Shown: one piece after another, positions 11,670 to 25,432 of the stretch
How the letters are laid out: each line of letters begins with the position of its first letter
How positions within the stretch are numbered: position 1 is the stretch's first letter
From: Sepiola atlantica
Taxonomy: Eukaryota; Mollusca; Cephalopoda; Sepiida; Sepiolidae
DNA length: 64,000 nucleotides
Reading direction: 5' to 3'
NCBI GenBank assembly: GCA_963556195.1
Contig: CAUVYP010001208.1
Coordinates: 1,798,001-1,862,000 of the forward strand
Notes under the pieces: generated by a model
Seen by the model: the letters and a program-made list of their open reading frames with translations, nothing else
Databases searched by the model: none
Told to the model about the DNA's origin: nothing
Position numbers and translations under genes: made by a program

Positions 11670-14600
11670 TTAGCGCGTTTTAAAGTTGATATCGCTTTTG
11701 TTTATAACTTCCACATTTATTCGAATTGTGCAACAAAACTTTGAAGAACGTCGGGGAGGCACATTTCCTACTGAAGTACCAAGTTTCAGAAGTGAAGATC
11801 TTGTACTGCCGGAGATATGTCGATACAAACTGAATACGCAAAACATTCCACAAAATTTAGCGCGTTTTACAGTTGATATCGCTTTTGTTTATAACTTCCC
11901 CATTTATTCGAATTGTGCAACGAAACTTTGCAGACAGTCGCGGAGACACATTTTCTACTGAAGTAGCAAGTTTCAGAAGTGCAGCTCTTGTACTTCCGGA
12001 GATATGTCGATACAAACTGAATACGCAAAACATCAACAAAATTTAGCGCGTTTTAAAGTTGATATCGCTTTTGTGTATAACTTCCCCATTTATTCGAATT
12101 GTGCAACGAAACTTTGCAGACAGTCTCGAATAGGCTTTTTCTACTGAAGTACCAAGTTTCAGAAGTGCAGCTTTTGTTCTGCCGGAGATATGTCGATACA
12201 AACTGAATACGCAAAACATCAACAAAATTTAGCGCGTTTTAAAGTTGATATCGCTTTTGTTTATAACTTCCACATTTATTCGAATTGTGCAACGAAACTT
12301 TGCAGACAGTCGCGGAGACACATTTTCTACTGAAGTACCAAGTTTCAGAAGTGCACCTTATGTACTGCCGGAGATATTTCGATACAAACTGAATACGCAA
12401 AACATCAACAAAATTTAGCGCGTTTTAAAGTTTATATCGCTTTTGTGTATAACTTGTACATTTATTCGAATTGCGCAACGAAACTTTGCAGACAGTCTCG
12501 AATAGGCTCTTTCTACTAAAGTACCAAGTTTCAGAAGTGCAGCTCTTGTACTGCCGGAGATATGTCGATACAAACTGAATACGCAAAACATCAACAAAAT
12601 TTAGCGCGTTTTAAAGTTGATATCGCTTTTGTTTATAACTTCCCCATTTATTCGAATTGTGCAACGAAACTTTGCAGACAGTCGCGGAGACACATTTTCT
12701 ACTGAAGTAGCAAGTTTCAGAAGTGCAGCTCTTGTACTGCCGGAGATATGTCGATACAAACTGAATACGCAAAACATCAACAAAATTTAGCGCGTTTTAA
12801 AGTTGATATCGCTTTTGTGTATAACTTCCCCATTTATTCGAATTGTGCAACGAAACTTTGCAGACAGTCTCGAATAGGCTTTTTCTACTGAAGTACCAAG
12901 TTTCAGAAGTGCAGCTTTTGTTCTGCCGGAGATATGTCGATACAAACTGAATACGCAAAACATCAACAAAATTTAGCGCGTTTTAAAGTTGATATCGCTT
13001 TTGTTTATAACTTCCACATTTATTCGAATTGTGCAACGAAACTTTGCAGACAGTCGCGGAGACACATTTTCTACTTAAGTACCAAGTTTCAGAAGTGCAG
13101 CTTATGTACTGCCGGAGATATTTCGATACAAACTGAATACGCAAAACATCAACAAAATTTAGCGCGTTTTAAAGTTGATATCGGTTTTGTGTATAACTTG
13201 TACATTTATTCGAATTGTGCAACGAAACTTTGCAGACGGTCTCGAATAGGCTCTTTCTACTAAAGTACCAAGTTTCAAAAGTGCAGCTCTTGTACTGCCG
13301 GAGATATGTCGATACAGACTGAATACGCAAAACATCAACAAAATTTAGCGCGTTTTAAAGTTGATATCGCTTTTGTTTATAACTTCCACATTTATTCGAA
13401 TTGTGCAACGAAACTTTGCAGACAGTCTCGAATAGGCCCTTTCTACTGAAGTACCAAGTTTCAGAAGTGCAGCTCTTGTACTGCCGGAGATATGTGGATA
13501 CAAACTGAATACGCAAAACATCAACAAAATTTAGCGCGTTTTAAAGTTGATATCGCTTTTGTTTATAACTTCCACATTTATTCGAATTGTGCAACGAAAC
13601 TTTGCAGACAGTCGCGGAGACACATTTTCTACTGAAGTATTAAGTTTCAGAAGTGCAGCTCTTGTACTGCCGGAGATATGTCGATAAAAACTGAATACGC
13701 AAAACATCAACAAAATTTAGCGCGTTTTAAAGTTGATATCGCTTTTGTGTATAACTTCCACATTTATTCGAATTGTGCAACGAAACTTTGCAGACAGTCT
13801 CGAATAGGCTTTTTCTACTGAAGTACCAAGTTTCAGAAGTGCAGCTTTTGTACTGCCGGAGATATGTCGATACAAACTGAATACGCAAAACATCAACAAA
13901 ATTTAGCGCGTTTTAAAGTTGATATCGCTTTTGTTTATAACTTCCACATTTATTCGAATTGTGCAACGAAACTTTGCAGACAGTCGCGGAGACACATTTT
14001 CTACTTAAGTACCAAGTTTCAGAAGTGCAGCTTATGTACTGCCGGAGATATTTCGATACAAACTGAATACGCAAAACATCAACAAAATTTAGCGCGTTTT
14101 AAAGTTGATATCGGTTTTGTGTATAACTTGTACATTTATTCGAATTGTGCAACGAAACTTTGCAGACAGTCTCGAATAGGCTCTGTCTACTAAAGTACCA
14201 AGTTTCAGAAGTGCAGCTCTTGTACTGCCGGAGATATGTCGATACAAACTGAATACGCAAAACATCAACAAAATTTAGCGCGTTTTAAAGTTGATATCGC
14301 TTTTGTTTATAACTTCCACATTTATTCGAATTGTGCAACGAAACTTTGCAGACAGTCTCGAATAGGCCCTTTCTACTGAAGTACCAAGTTTCAGAAGTGC
14401 AGCTCTTGTACTGCCGGAGATATGTGGATACAAACTGAATACGCAAAACATCAACAAAATTTAGCGCGTTTTAAAGTTGATATCGCTTTTGTTTATAACT
14501 TCCACATTTATTCGAATTGTGCAACGAAACTTTGCAGACAGTCGCGGAGACACATTTTCTACTGAAGTACCAAGTTTCCGAAGTGCAGCTCTTGTACTGC

Positions 14601-15204
14601 CGGAGATATGTCGATAAAAACTGAATACGCAAAACATCAACAAAATTTAGCGCGTTTTAAAGTTGATATCGCTTTTGTGTATAACTTCCACATTTATTCG
14701 AATTGTGCAACGAAACTTTGCAGACAGTCTCGAATAGGCTTTTTCTACTGAAGTACCAAGTTTCAGAAGTGCAGCTCTTGTACTGCCGGAGATATGTCGA
14801 TACAAACTGAATACGCAAAACATCAACAACATTTAGCGCGTTTTAAAGTTGATATCGCTTTTGTTTATAACTTCCACATTTATTCGAATTGTGCAACGAA
14901 ACTTTGCAGACAGTCGCGGAGACATATTTTCTACTTAAGTACCAAGTTTCAGAAGTGCAGCTTATGTACTGCCGGAGATATTTCGATACAAACTTAATAC
15001 GCAAAACATCAACAAAATTTAGCGCGTTTTAAAGTTGATATCGCTTTTGTGTATAACTTCCACATTTATTCGAATTGTGCAACGAAACTTTGCAGACAGT
15101 CTCGAATAGGCTCTTTCTACTAAAGTACCAAGTTTCAGAAGTGCAGCTCTTGTACTGCCGGAGATATGTCGATACAAACTGAATACGCAAAACATCAACA
15201 AAAT
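11670..15204. repeat. Domain 1 unit 6: 19-mer HOR, second copy
   Basis: Repeats 5530-9064 at an offset of 6140 bp. Modules: marker 11670-11856 (extra base at about 11846), tetramers 11857-12600 and 12601-13344, pentamers 13345-14274 and 14275-15204. Differences seen by eye are single substitutions: GTGAAGATC at about 11793, CTGAAG at about 12331, CAGACGGTC at about 13236, GATACAGACTG at about 13313, AACTTAATACG at about 14993. The 14-mer plus 19-mer pair forms a 6140-bp super-unit. Confidence 0.87.
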
Positions 15205-17250
15205 TTAGCGCGTTTTAAAGTTGATATCGCTTTTGTTTATAACTTCCACATTTATTCGAATTGTGCAACAAAACTTTGAAGAACGTCGGGGAGGCACATT
15301 TCCTACTGAAGTACCAAGTTTCAGAATTGCAGATCTTGTACTGCCGGAGATATGTCGATACAAACTGAATACGCAAAACATTCCACAAAATTTAGCGCGT
15401 TTTACAGTTGATATCGCTTTTGTTTATAACTTCCCCATTTATTCGAATTGTGCAACGAAACTTTGCAGACAGTCGCGGAGACACATTTTCTACTGAAGTA
15501 CCAAGTTTCAGAAGTGCAGCTCTTGTACTGCCGGAGATATGTCGATACAAACTGAATACGCAAAACATCAACAAAATTTAGCGCGTTTTAAAGTTGATAT
15601 CGCTTTTGTGTATAACTTCCACATTTATTCGAATTGTGCAACGACACTTTGCAGACAGTCTCGAATAGGCTTTTTCTACTGAAGTACCAAGTTTCAGAAG
15701 TGCAGCTTTTGTACTGCCGGAGATATGTCGATACAAACTGAATACGCAAAACATCAACAAAATTTAGCGCGTTTTAAAGTTGATATCGCTTTTGTTTATA
15801 ACTTCCACATTTATTCGAATTGTGCAACGAAACTTTGCAGACAGTCGCGGAGACACATTTTCTACTTAAGTACCAAGTTTCAGAAGTGCAGCTCATGTAC
15901 TGCCGGAGATATTTCGATACAAACTGAATACGCAAAACATCAACAAAATTTAGCGCGTTTTAAAGTTTATATCGCTTTTGTGTATAACTTCCACATTTAT
16001 TCGAATTGCGCAACGAAACTTTGCAGACAGTCTCGAATAGGCTCTTTCTACTAAAGTACCAAGTTTCAGAAGTGCAGCTCTTGTACTGCCGGAGATATGT
16101 CGATACAAACTGAATACGCAAAACATCAACAAAATTTAGCGCGTTTTAAAGTTGATATCGCTTTTGTTTATAACTTCCACATTTATTCGAATTGTGCAAC
16201 GAAACTTTGCAGACAGTCGGGGAGACACATTTCCTACTGAAGTACCAAGTTTCAGAAGTGCAGATCTTGTACTGCCGGAGATATGTCGATACAAACTGAA
16301 TACGCAAAACATCAACAAAATTTAGCGCGTTTTAAAGTTGATATCGCTTTTGTGTATAACTTCCACATTTATTCGAATTGTGCAACGAAACTTTGCAGAC
16401 AGTCTCGAATAGGCTTTTTCTACTGAAGTACCAAGTTTCAGAAGTGCAGCTTTTGTACTGCCGGAGATATGTCGATACAAACTGAATACGCAAAACATCA
16501 ACAAAATTTAGCGCGTTTTAAAGTTGATATCGCTTTTGTTTATAACTTCCACATTTATTCGAATTGTGCAACGAAACTTTGCAGACAGTCGCGGAGACAC
16601 ATTTTCTACTTAAGTACCAAGTTTCAGAAGTGCAGCTTATGTACTGCCGGAGATATTTCGATACAAACTGAATACGCAAAACATCAACAAAATTTAGCGC
16701 TTTTAAAGTTGATATCGGTTTTGTGTATAACTTGTACATTTATTCGAATTGTGCAACGAAACTTTGCAGACAGTCTCGAATAGGCTCTTTCTACTAAAGT
16801 ACCAAGTTTCAGAAGTGCAGCTCTTGTACTGCCGGAGATATGTCGATACAAACTGAATACGCAAAACATCAACAAAATTTAGCGCGTTTTAAAGTTGATA
16901 TCGCTTTTGTTTATAACTTCCACATTTATTCGAATTGTGCAACGAAACTTTGCAGACAGTCGCGGAGACACATTTTCTACTTAAGTACCAAGTTTCAGAA
17001 GTGCAGCTTATGTACTGCCGGAGATATTTCGATACAAACTGAATACGCAAAACATCAACAAAATTTAGCGCGTTTTAAAGTTGATATCGGTTTTGTGTAT
17101 AACTTGTACATTTATTCGAATTGTGCAACGAAACTTTGCAGACAGTCTCGAATAGGCCTTTTCTACTGAAGTACTAAGTTTCAGAAGTGCAGCTCTTGTA
17201 CTGCTAGAGATATGTCGATACAAACTGAATACGCAAAACATCAACTAAAT
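15205..17250. repeat. Domain 1 unit 7: 11-mer, last unit of the domain
   Basis: Marker monomer (15205-15391, extra base at about 15381), two tetramers (15392-16135 and 16136-16878), then two monomers (A and B, to 17250) resembling the end of a tetramer. Similarity to 9065-10736 at an offset of 6140 runs to about 16876 and then stops. One base is missing at about 16700 (TTAGCGCTTTTAAAG). After this unit the marker monomer never appears again in the window. Confidence 0.83.
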
Positions 17251-18738
17251 TTAGCGCGTTTTAAAGTTGATATCGCTTTTGTTTATAACTTCCACATTTA
17301 TTCGAATTGTGCAACGAAACTTTGCAGACAGTCGCGGAGACACATTTCCTACTGAAGTACCAAGTTTCAGAAGTGCAGCTCTTGTACTGCCGGAGATATG
17401 TCGATACAAACTGAATACGCAAAACATCAACAAAATTTAGCGCGTTTTAAAGTTGATATCGCTTTTGTTTATAACTTCCACATTTATTCGAATTGTGCAA
17501 CAAAACTTTGCAGACAGTCTCGAATAGGCCTTTTCTACTGAAGTACCAAGTTTCAGAAGTGCAGCTCTTGTACTGCCGGAGATATGTCGATACAAACTGA
17601 ATACGCAAAACATCAACAAAATTTAGCGCGTTTTAAAGTTGATATCGCTTTTGTGTATAACTTCCACATTTATTCGAATTGTGCAACGAAACTTTGCAGA
17701 CAGTCGCGGAGACACATTTTCTACTGAAGTACCAAGTTTCAGAAGTGCAGCTCTTGTACTGCCGGAGATATGTCGATATAAACTGAATACGCAAAACATC
17801 AACAAAATTTAGCGCGTTTTAAAGTTGATATCGCTTTTGTTTATAACTTCCACATTTATTCGAATTGTGCAACGAAACTTTGCAGACAGTCGCGGAGACA
17901 CATTTTCTACTGAAGTACCAAGTTTCAGAAGTGCAGCTCTTGTACTGAAGAAGATATGTCGATACAAACTGAATACGCAAAACATCAACAAAATTTAGCG
18001 CGTTTTAAAGTTGATATCGCTTTTGTTTATAACTTATACATTTATTCGAATTGTGCAACGAAACTTTGCAGACAGTCTCGAATAGGCCCTTACTACTGAA
18101 GTACCAAGTTTCAGAAGTGCAGCTCTTGTACTGCCGGAGATATGTCGATACAAACTGAATACGCAAAACATCAACAAAATTTAGCGCGTTTTAAAGTTGA
18201 TATCGCTTTTGTTTATAACTTCCACATTTATTCGAATTGTGCAACGAAACTTTGCAGACAGTCGCGGAGACACATTTTCTACTGAAGTACCAAGTTTCAG
18301 AAGTGCAGCTCTTGTATTGCCGGAGATATGTCGATACAAACTGAATACGCAACACATCAACAAAATTTAGCGCGTTTTAAAGTTGATATCGCTTTTGTTT
18401 ATAACTTCCACATTTATTCGAATTGTGCAACGAAACTTTGCAGACAGTCTCGAATAGGCTTTTTCTACTGAAGTACCAAGTTTCAGAAGTGCAGCTCTTG
18501 TACTGCCGGAGATATGTCGATACAAACTGAATACGAAAAACATCAACAAAATTTAGCGCGTTTTAAAGTTGATATCGCTTTTGTTTATAACTTCCACATT
18601 TATTCGAATTGTGCAACGAAACTTTGCAGACAGTCTCGAATAGGCCTTTTCTACTGAAGTACTAAGTTTCAGAAGTGCAGCTCTTGTACTGCCAGAGATA
18701 TGTCGATACAAACTGAATACGCAAAACATCAACTAAAT
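17251..18738. repeat. Domain 2: 8-mer HOR, 1488 bp
   Basis: Class order A, B, A, A, B, A, B, B. The fourth monomer (17809-17994) carries CCGG changed to AAGA (17948-17951). The fifth carries CTTATACA (CC to AT at 18036-18037). The sixth carries TTGTATTGCC. The eighth carries GTACTAAG with CTGCCAGAGAT. The same order recurs from 18739 with one extra monomer. Confidence 0.85.
17809..18552. repeat. 744-bp four-monomer cassette (AAGA - TATACA - TTGTATTG - class B)
   Basis: Four monomers that travel together. The first has CCGG changed to AAGA at monomer positions 140-143, the second has CTTATACA at 42-43, the third is class A with TTGTATTGCC, the fourth is class B, usually with TACGAAAAAC following. 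Same four-part order at 19482, 23388, 25433, 26921, 48119 and 52395. Shortened versions, without the second member, occur at 21900 and 57043. Confidence 0.78.
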
Positions 18739-20411
18739 TTAGCGCGTTTTAAAGTTGATATCGCTTTTGTTTATAACTTCCACATTTATTCGAATTGTGC
18801 AACGAAACTTTGCAGACAGTCGCGGAGACACATTTCCTACTGAAGTACCAAGTTTCAGAAGTGCAGCTCTTGTACTGCCGGAGATATGTCGATACAAACT
18901 GAATACGCAAAACATCAACAAAATTTAGCGCGTTTTAAAGTTGATATCGCTTTTGTTTATAACTTCCACATTTATTCGAATTGTGCAACAAAACTTTGCA
19001 GACAGTCTCGAATAGGCCTTTTCTACTGAAGTACCAAGTTTCAGAAGTGCAGCTCTTGTACTGCCGGAGATATGTCGATACAAACTGAATACGCAAAACA
19101 TCAACAAAATTTAGCGCGTTTTAAAGTTGATATCGCTTTTGTGTATAACTTCCACATTTATTCGAATTGTGCAACGAAACTAGCAGACAGTCGCGGAGAC
19201 ACATTTTCTACTGAAGTACCAAGTTTCAGAAGTGCAGCTCTTGTACTGCCGGAGATATGTCGATACAAACTGAATACGCAAAACATCAACAAAATTTAGC
19301 GCGTTGTAAAGTGGATATCGCTTTTGTTTATAACTTCCACATTTATTCGAATTGTGCAACGAAACTTTACAGACAGTCGCGGAGACACATTTTCTACTGA
19401 AGTACCAAGTTTCAGAAGTGCAGCTCTTGTACTGCCGGAGATATGTCGATACAAACTGAATACGCAAAACATCAACAAAATTTAGCGCGTTTTAAAGTTG
19501 ATATCGCTTTTGTTTATAACTTCCACATTTATTCGAATTGTGCAACGAAACTTTGCAGACAGTCGCGGAGACACATTTTCTACTGAAGTACCAAGTTTCA
19601 GAAGTGCAGCTCTTGTACTGAAGAAGATATGTCGATACAAACTGAATACGCAAAACATCAACAAAATTTAGCGCGTTTTAAAGTTGATATCGCTTTTGTT
19701 TATAACTTATACATTTATTCGAATTGTGCAACGAAACTTTGCAGACAGTCTCGAATAGGCCCTTTCTACTGAAGTACCAAGTTTCAGAAGTGCAGCTCTT
19801 GTACTGCCGGAGATATGTCGATACAAACTGAATACGCAAAACATCAACAAAATTTAGCGCGTTTTAAAGTTGATATCGCTTTTGTTTATAACTTCCACAT
19901 TTATTCGAATTGTGCAACGAAACTTTGCAGACAGTCGCGGAGACACATTTGCTACTGAAGTACTAAGTTTCAGAAGTGCAGCTCTTGTATTGCCGGAGAT
20001 ATGTCGATACAAACTGAATACGCAAAACATCAACAAAATTTAGCGCGTTTTAAAGTTGATATCGCTTTTGTTTATAACTTCCACATTTATTCGAATTGTG
20101 CAACGAAACTTTGCAGACAGTCTCGAATAGGCTCTTTCTACTGAAGTACCAAGTTTCAGAAGTGCAGCTCTTGTACTGCCGGAGATATGTCGATACAAAC
20201 TGAATACGAAAAACATCAACAAAATTTAGCGCGTTTTAAAGTTGATATCGCTTTTGTTTATAACTTCCACATTTATTCGAATTGTGCAACGAAACTTTTC
20301 AGACAGTCTCGAATAGACCTTTTCTACTGAAGTACTAAGTTTCAGAAGTGCAGCTCTTGTACTGCCAGAGATATGTCGATACAAACTGAATACGCAAAAC
20401 ATCAACTAAAT
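18739..20411. repeat. Domain 2: 9-mer derivative of the 8-mer HOR, 1673 bp
   Basis: Same monomer order as 17251-18738, with one extra class A monomer (19296-19481) carrying GCGCGTTGTAAAGTGG. One base is missing at about 19181 (AACTAGCAGAC). Offsets to the previous unit are 1488 before the extra monomer and 1673 after it. Confidence 0.83.
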
Positions 20412-23400
20412 TTAGCGCGTTTTAAAGTTGATATCGCTTTTGTTTATAACTTCCACATTTGATCGAATTGTGCAACGAAACTTTGCAGACAGTCGCGGAG
20501 ACACATTTCCTACTGAAGTACCAAGTTTCAGAAGTGCAGCTCTTGTACTGCCGGAGATATGTCGATACAAACTGAATACGCAAAACATCAACAAAATTTA
20601 GCGCGTTTTAAAGTTGATATCGCTTTTGTTTATAACTTCCACATTTATTCGAATTGTGCAACAAAACTTTGCAGACAGTCTCGAACAGGCCTTTTCTACT
20701 GAAGTACCAAGTTTCAGAAGTGCAGCTCTTGTACTGCCGGAGATATGTCGATACAAACTGAATACGCAAAACACCAACAAAATTTAGCGCGTTTTAAAGT
20801 TGATATCGCTTTTGTGTATAACTTCCACATTTATTCGAATTGTGCAACGAAACTTTGCAGACAGTCGCGGAGACACATTTTCTACTGAAGTACCAAGTTT
20901 CAGAAGTGCAGCTCTTGTACTGCCGGCGATATGTCGATACAAACTGAATACGCAAAACACCAACAAAATTTAGCGCGTTTTAAAGTTGATATCGCTTTTG
21001 TTTATAACTTCCACATTTATTCGAATTGTGCAACGAAACTTTGCAGACAGTCGCGGAGACACATTTTCTACTGAAGTACCAAGTTTCAGAAGTGCAGCTC
21101 TTGTACTGAAGAAGATATGTCGATACAAACTGAATACGCAAAACATCAACAAAATTTAGCGCGTTTTAAAGTTGATATCGCTTTTGTTTATAACTTCCAC
21201 ATTTATTCGAATTGTGCCACGAAACTTTGCAGACAGTCTCGAATAGGCTTTTTCTACTGAAGTATTAAGTTTCAGAAGTGCAGCTTTTGTACTGCCGGAG
21301 ATATGTCGATACAAACTGAATACGAAAAACATCAACAAAATTTAGCGCGTTTTAAAGTTGATATCGCTTTTGTTTATAACTTCCACATTTATTCGAATTG
21401 TGCTAAGAAACTTTGCAGACAGTCGCGGAGACACATTTTCTACTGAAGTACCAAGTTTCAGAAGTGCAGCTCTTGTACTGCCGGAGATATCTCGATACAA
21501 ACTGAATACGCAAAACATCAACAAAATTTAGCGCGTTTTAAAGTTGATATCGCTTTTGTTTATAACTTCCACATTTATTCGAATTGTGCCACGAAACTTT
21601 GCAGACAGTCTCGAATAGGCTTTTTCTACTGAAGTATTAAGTTTCAGAAGTGCAGCTTTTGTACTGCCGGAGATATGTCGATACAAACTGAATACGAAAA
21701 ACATCAACAAAATTTAGCGCGTTTTAAAGTTGATATCGCTTTTGTTTATAACTTCCACATTTATTCGAATTGTGCAACGAAACTTTGCAGACAGTCGCGG
21801 AGACACATTTTCTACTGAAGTACCAAGTTTCAGAAGTGCAGCTCTTGTACTGCCGGAGATATGTCGATACAAAATGAATACGCAAAACATCAACAAAATT
21901 TAGCGCGTTGTAAAGTGGATACCGCTTTTGTTTATAACTTCCACATTTATTCGAATTGTGCAACGAAACTTTGCAGACAGTCGCGGAGACACATTTTCTA
22001 CTAAAGTACCAAGTTTCAGAAGTGCAGCTCTTGTACTGAAGAAGATATGTCGATACAAACTGAATACGCAAAACATCAACAAAATTTAGCGCGTTTTAAA
22101 GTTGATATCGCTTTTGTTTATAACTTCCACATTTATTCGAATTGTGCAACGAAACTTTGCAGACAGTCGCGGAGACACATTTTCTACTGAAGTACCAAGT
22201 TTCAGAAGTGCAGCTCTTGTATTGCCGGAGATATGTCGATACAAACTGAATACGCAAAACATCAACAAAATTTAGCGCGTTTTAAAGTTGATATCGCTTT
22301 TGTTTATAACTTCCACATTTATTCGAATTGTGCAACGAAACTTTGCAGACAGTCTCGAATAGGCTTTTTCTACTGAAGTACCAAGTTTCAGAAGTGCAGC
22401 TCTTGTACTGCCGGAGATATGTCGATACAAACTGAATACGAAAAACATCAACAAAATTTAGCGCGTTTTAAAGTTGATATCGCTTTTGTTTATAACTTCC
22501 ACATTTATTCGAATTGTGCAACGAAACTTTGCAGACAGTCTCGAATAGGCTTTTTCTACTGAAGTACCAAGTTTCAGAAGTGCAGCTCTTGTACTGCCGG
22601 AGATATGTCGATACAAACTGAATACGAAAAACATCAACAAAATTTAGCGCGTTTTAAAGTTGATAACGCTTTTGTTTATAACTTCCACATTTATTCGAAT
22701 TGTGCAACGAAACTTTGCAGACAGTCTCGAATAGGCCTTTTCTACTGAAGTACTAAGTTTCAGAAGTGCAGCTCTTGTACTGCCAGAGATATGTCGATAC
22801 AAACTGAATACGCAAAACATCAACAAAATTTAGCGCGTTTTAAAGTTGATATCGCTTTTGTTTATAACTTCCACATTTATTCGAATTGTGCAACGAAACT
22901 TTGCAGACAGTCGCAGAGACACATTTTCTACTGAAGTACCAAGTTTCAGAAGTGCAGCTCTTGTACTGCCGGAGATATGTCGATACAAACTGAATACGCA
23001 AAACATCAACAAAATTTAGCGCGTTTTAAAGTTGATATCGCTTTTGTGTATAACTTCCACATTTATTCGAATTGTGCCACGAAACTTTGCAGACAGTCTC
23101 GAATAGGCTTTTTCTACTGAAGTATTAAGTTTCAGAAGTGCAGCTTTTGTACTGCCGGAGATATGTCGATACAAACTGAATACGAAAAACATCAACAAAA
23201 TTTAGCGCGTTTTAAAGTTGATATCGCTTTTGTTTATAACTTCCACATTTATTCGAATTGTGCAACGAAACTTTGCAGACAGTCGCGGAGACAAATTTTC
23301 TACTGAAGTACCAAGTTTCAGAAGTGCAGCTCTTGTACTGCCGGAGATATGTCGATACAAACTGAATACGCAAAACATCAACAAAATTTAGCGCGTTGTA

Positions 23401-25432
23401 AAGTGGATATCGCTTTTGTTTATAACTTCCACATTTATTCGAATTGTGCAACGAAACTTTGCAGACAGTCACGGAGACACATTTTCTACTGAAGTACCAA
23501 GTTTCAGAAGTGCAGCTCTTGTACTGAAGAAGATATGTCGATACAAACTGAATACGCAAAACATCAACAAAATTTAGCGCGTTTTAAAGTTGATATCGCT
23601 TTTGTTTATAACTTATACATTTCTTCGAATTGTGCAACGAAACTTTGCAGACAGTCTCGAATAGGCCCTTTCTACTGAAGTACCAAGTTTCAGAAGTGCA
23701 GCTCTTGTACTGCCGGAGATATGTCGATACAAACTGAATACGCAAAACATCAACAAAATTTAGCGCGTTTTAAAGTTGATATCGCTTTTGTTTATAACTT
23801 CCACATTTATTCGAATTGTGCAACGAAACTTTGCAGACAGTCGCGGAGACACATTTTCTACTGAAGTACCAAGTTTCAGAAGTGCAGCTCTTGTATTGCC
23901 GGAGATATGTCGATACAAACTGAATACGCAAAACATCAACAAAATTTAGCGCGTTTTAAAGTTGATATCGCTTTTGTTTATAACTTCCACATTTATTCGA
24001 ATTGTGCAACGACACTTTGCAGACAGTCTCGAATAGGCTTTTTCTACTGAAGTACCAAGTTTCAGAAGTGCAGCTCTTGTACTGCTGGAGATATGTCGAT
24101 ACAAACTGAATACGAAAAACATCAACAAAATTTAGCGCGTTTTAAAGTTGATATCGCTTTTGTTTATAACTTCCACATTTATTCGAATTGTGCAACGAAA
24201 CTTTGCAGACAGTCTCGAATAGGCCTTTTCTACTGAAGTACTAAGTTTCAGAAGTGCAGCTCTTGTACTGCCAGAGATATGTCGATACAAACTGAATACG
24301 CAAAACATCAACAAAATTTAGCGCGTTTTAAAGTTGATATCGCTTTTGTTTATAACTTCCACATTTATTCGAATTGTGCAACGAAACTTTGCAGACAGTC
24401 GCCGAGACACATTGTCTACTGAAGTACCAAGTTTCAGAAGTGCAACTCTTGTACTGCCGGAGATATGTCGATACAAACTGAATACGCAAAACATCAACAA
24501 AATTTAGCGCGTTTTAAAGTTGATATCGCTTTTGTTTATAACTTCCACATTTATTCGAATTGTGCAACGAAACTTTGCAGACAGTCGCGGAGACACATTT
24601 TCTACTGAAGTACCAAGGTTCAGATTGCAGCTCTTGTACTGCCGGAGATATGTCGATACAAACTGAATACGCAAAACATCAACAAAATTTAGCGCGTTTT
24701 AAAGTTGATATCGCTTTTGTGTATAACTTCCACATTTATTCGAATTGTGCCACGAAACTTTGCAGACAGTCTCGAATAGGCTTTTTCTACTGAAGTATTA
24801 AGTTTCAGAAGTGCAGCTTTTGTACTGCCGGAGATATGTCGATACAAACTGAATACGAAAAACATCAACAAAATTTAGCGCGTTTTACAGTTGATATCGC
24901 TTTTGTTTATAACTTCCACATTTATTCGAATTGTGCAACGAAACTTTGCAGACAGTCGCGGAGACACATTTTCTACTGAAGTACCAAGTTTCAGAAGTGC
25001 AGCTCTTGTACTGCCGGAGATATCTCGATACAAACTGAATACGCAAAACATCAACAAAATTTAGCGCGTTTTAAAGTTGATATCGCTTTTGTTTATAACT
25101 TCCACATTTATTCGAATTGTGCCACGAAACTTTGCAGACAGTCTCGAATAGGCTTTTTCTACTGAAGTATTAAGTTTCAGAAGTACAGCTTTTGTACTGC
25201 CGGAGATATGTCGATACAAACTGAATACGAAAAACATCAACAAAATTTAGCGCGTTTTAAAGTTGATATCGCTTTTGTTTATAACTTCCACATTTATTCG
25301 AATAGTGCAACGAAACTTTGCAGACAGTCGCGGAGACACATTTTCTACTGAAGTACCAAGTTTCAGAAGTGCAGCTCTTGTACTGCCGGCGATATGTCGA
25401 TACAAACTGAATACGCAAAACACCAACAAAAT
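20412..25432. repeat. Domain 2: rearranged stretch, 27 monomers
   Basis: These 5021 bp use the same variants as the 8-mer but without a single clean unit length. The AAGA patch occurs in the monomers at 20970, 21900 and 23388, so cassette starts are 930, 1488 and 2045 bp apart. An approximate 372-bp dimer repeat lies at 21156-21899 (B with GTATTAAG, then A). CTGCCGGCGAT near 20925 recurs near 25386, linking both ends. One base is missing at about 24624 (GGTTCAGATTGCAG). Confidence 0.75.
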
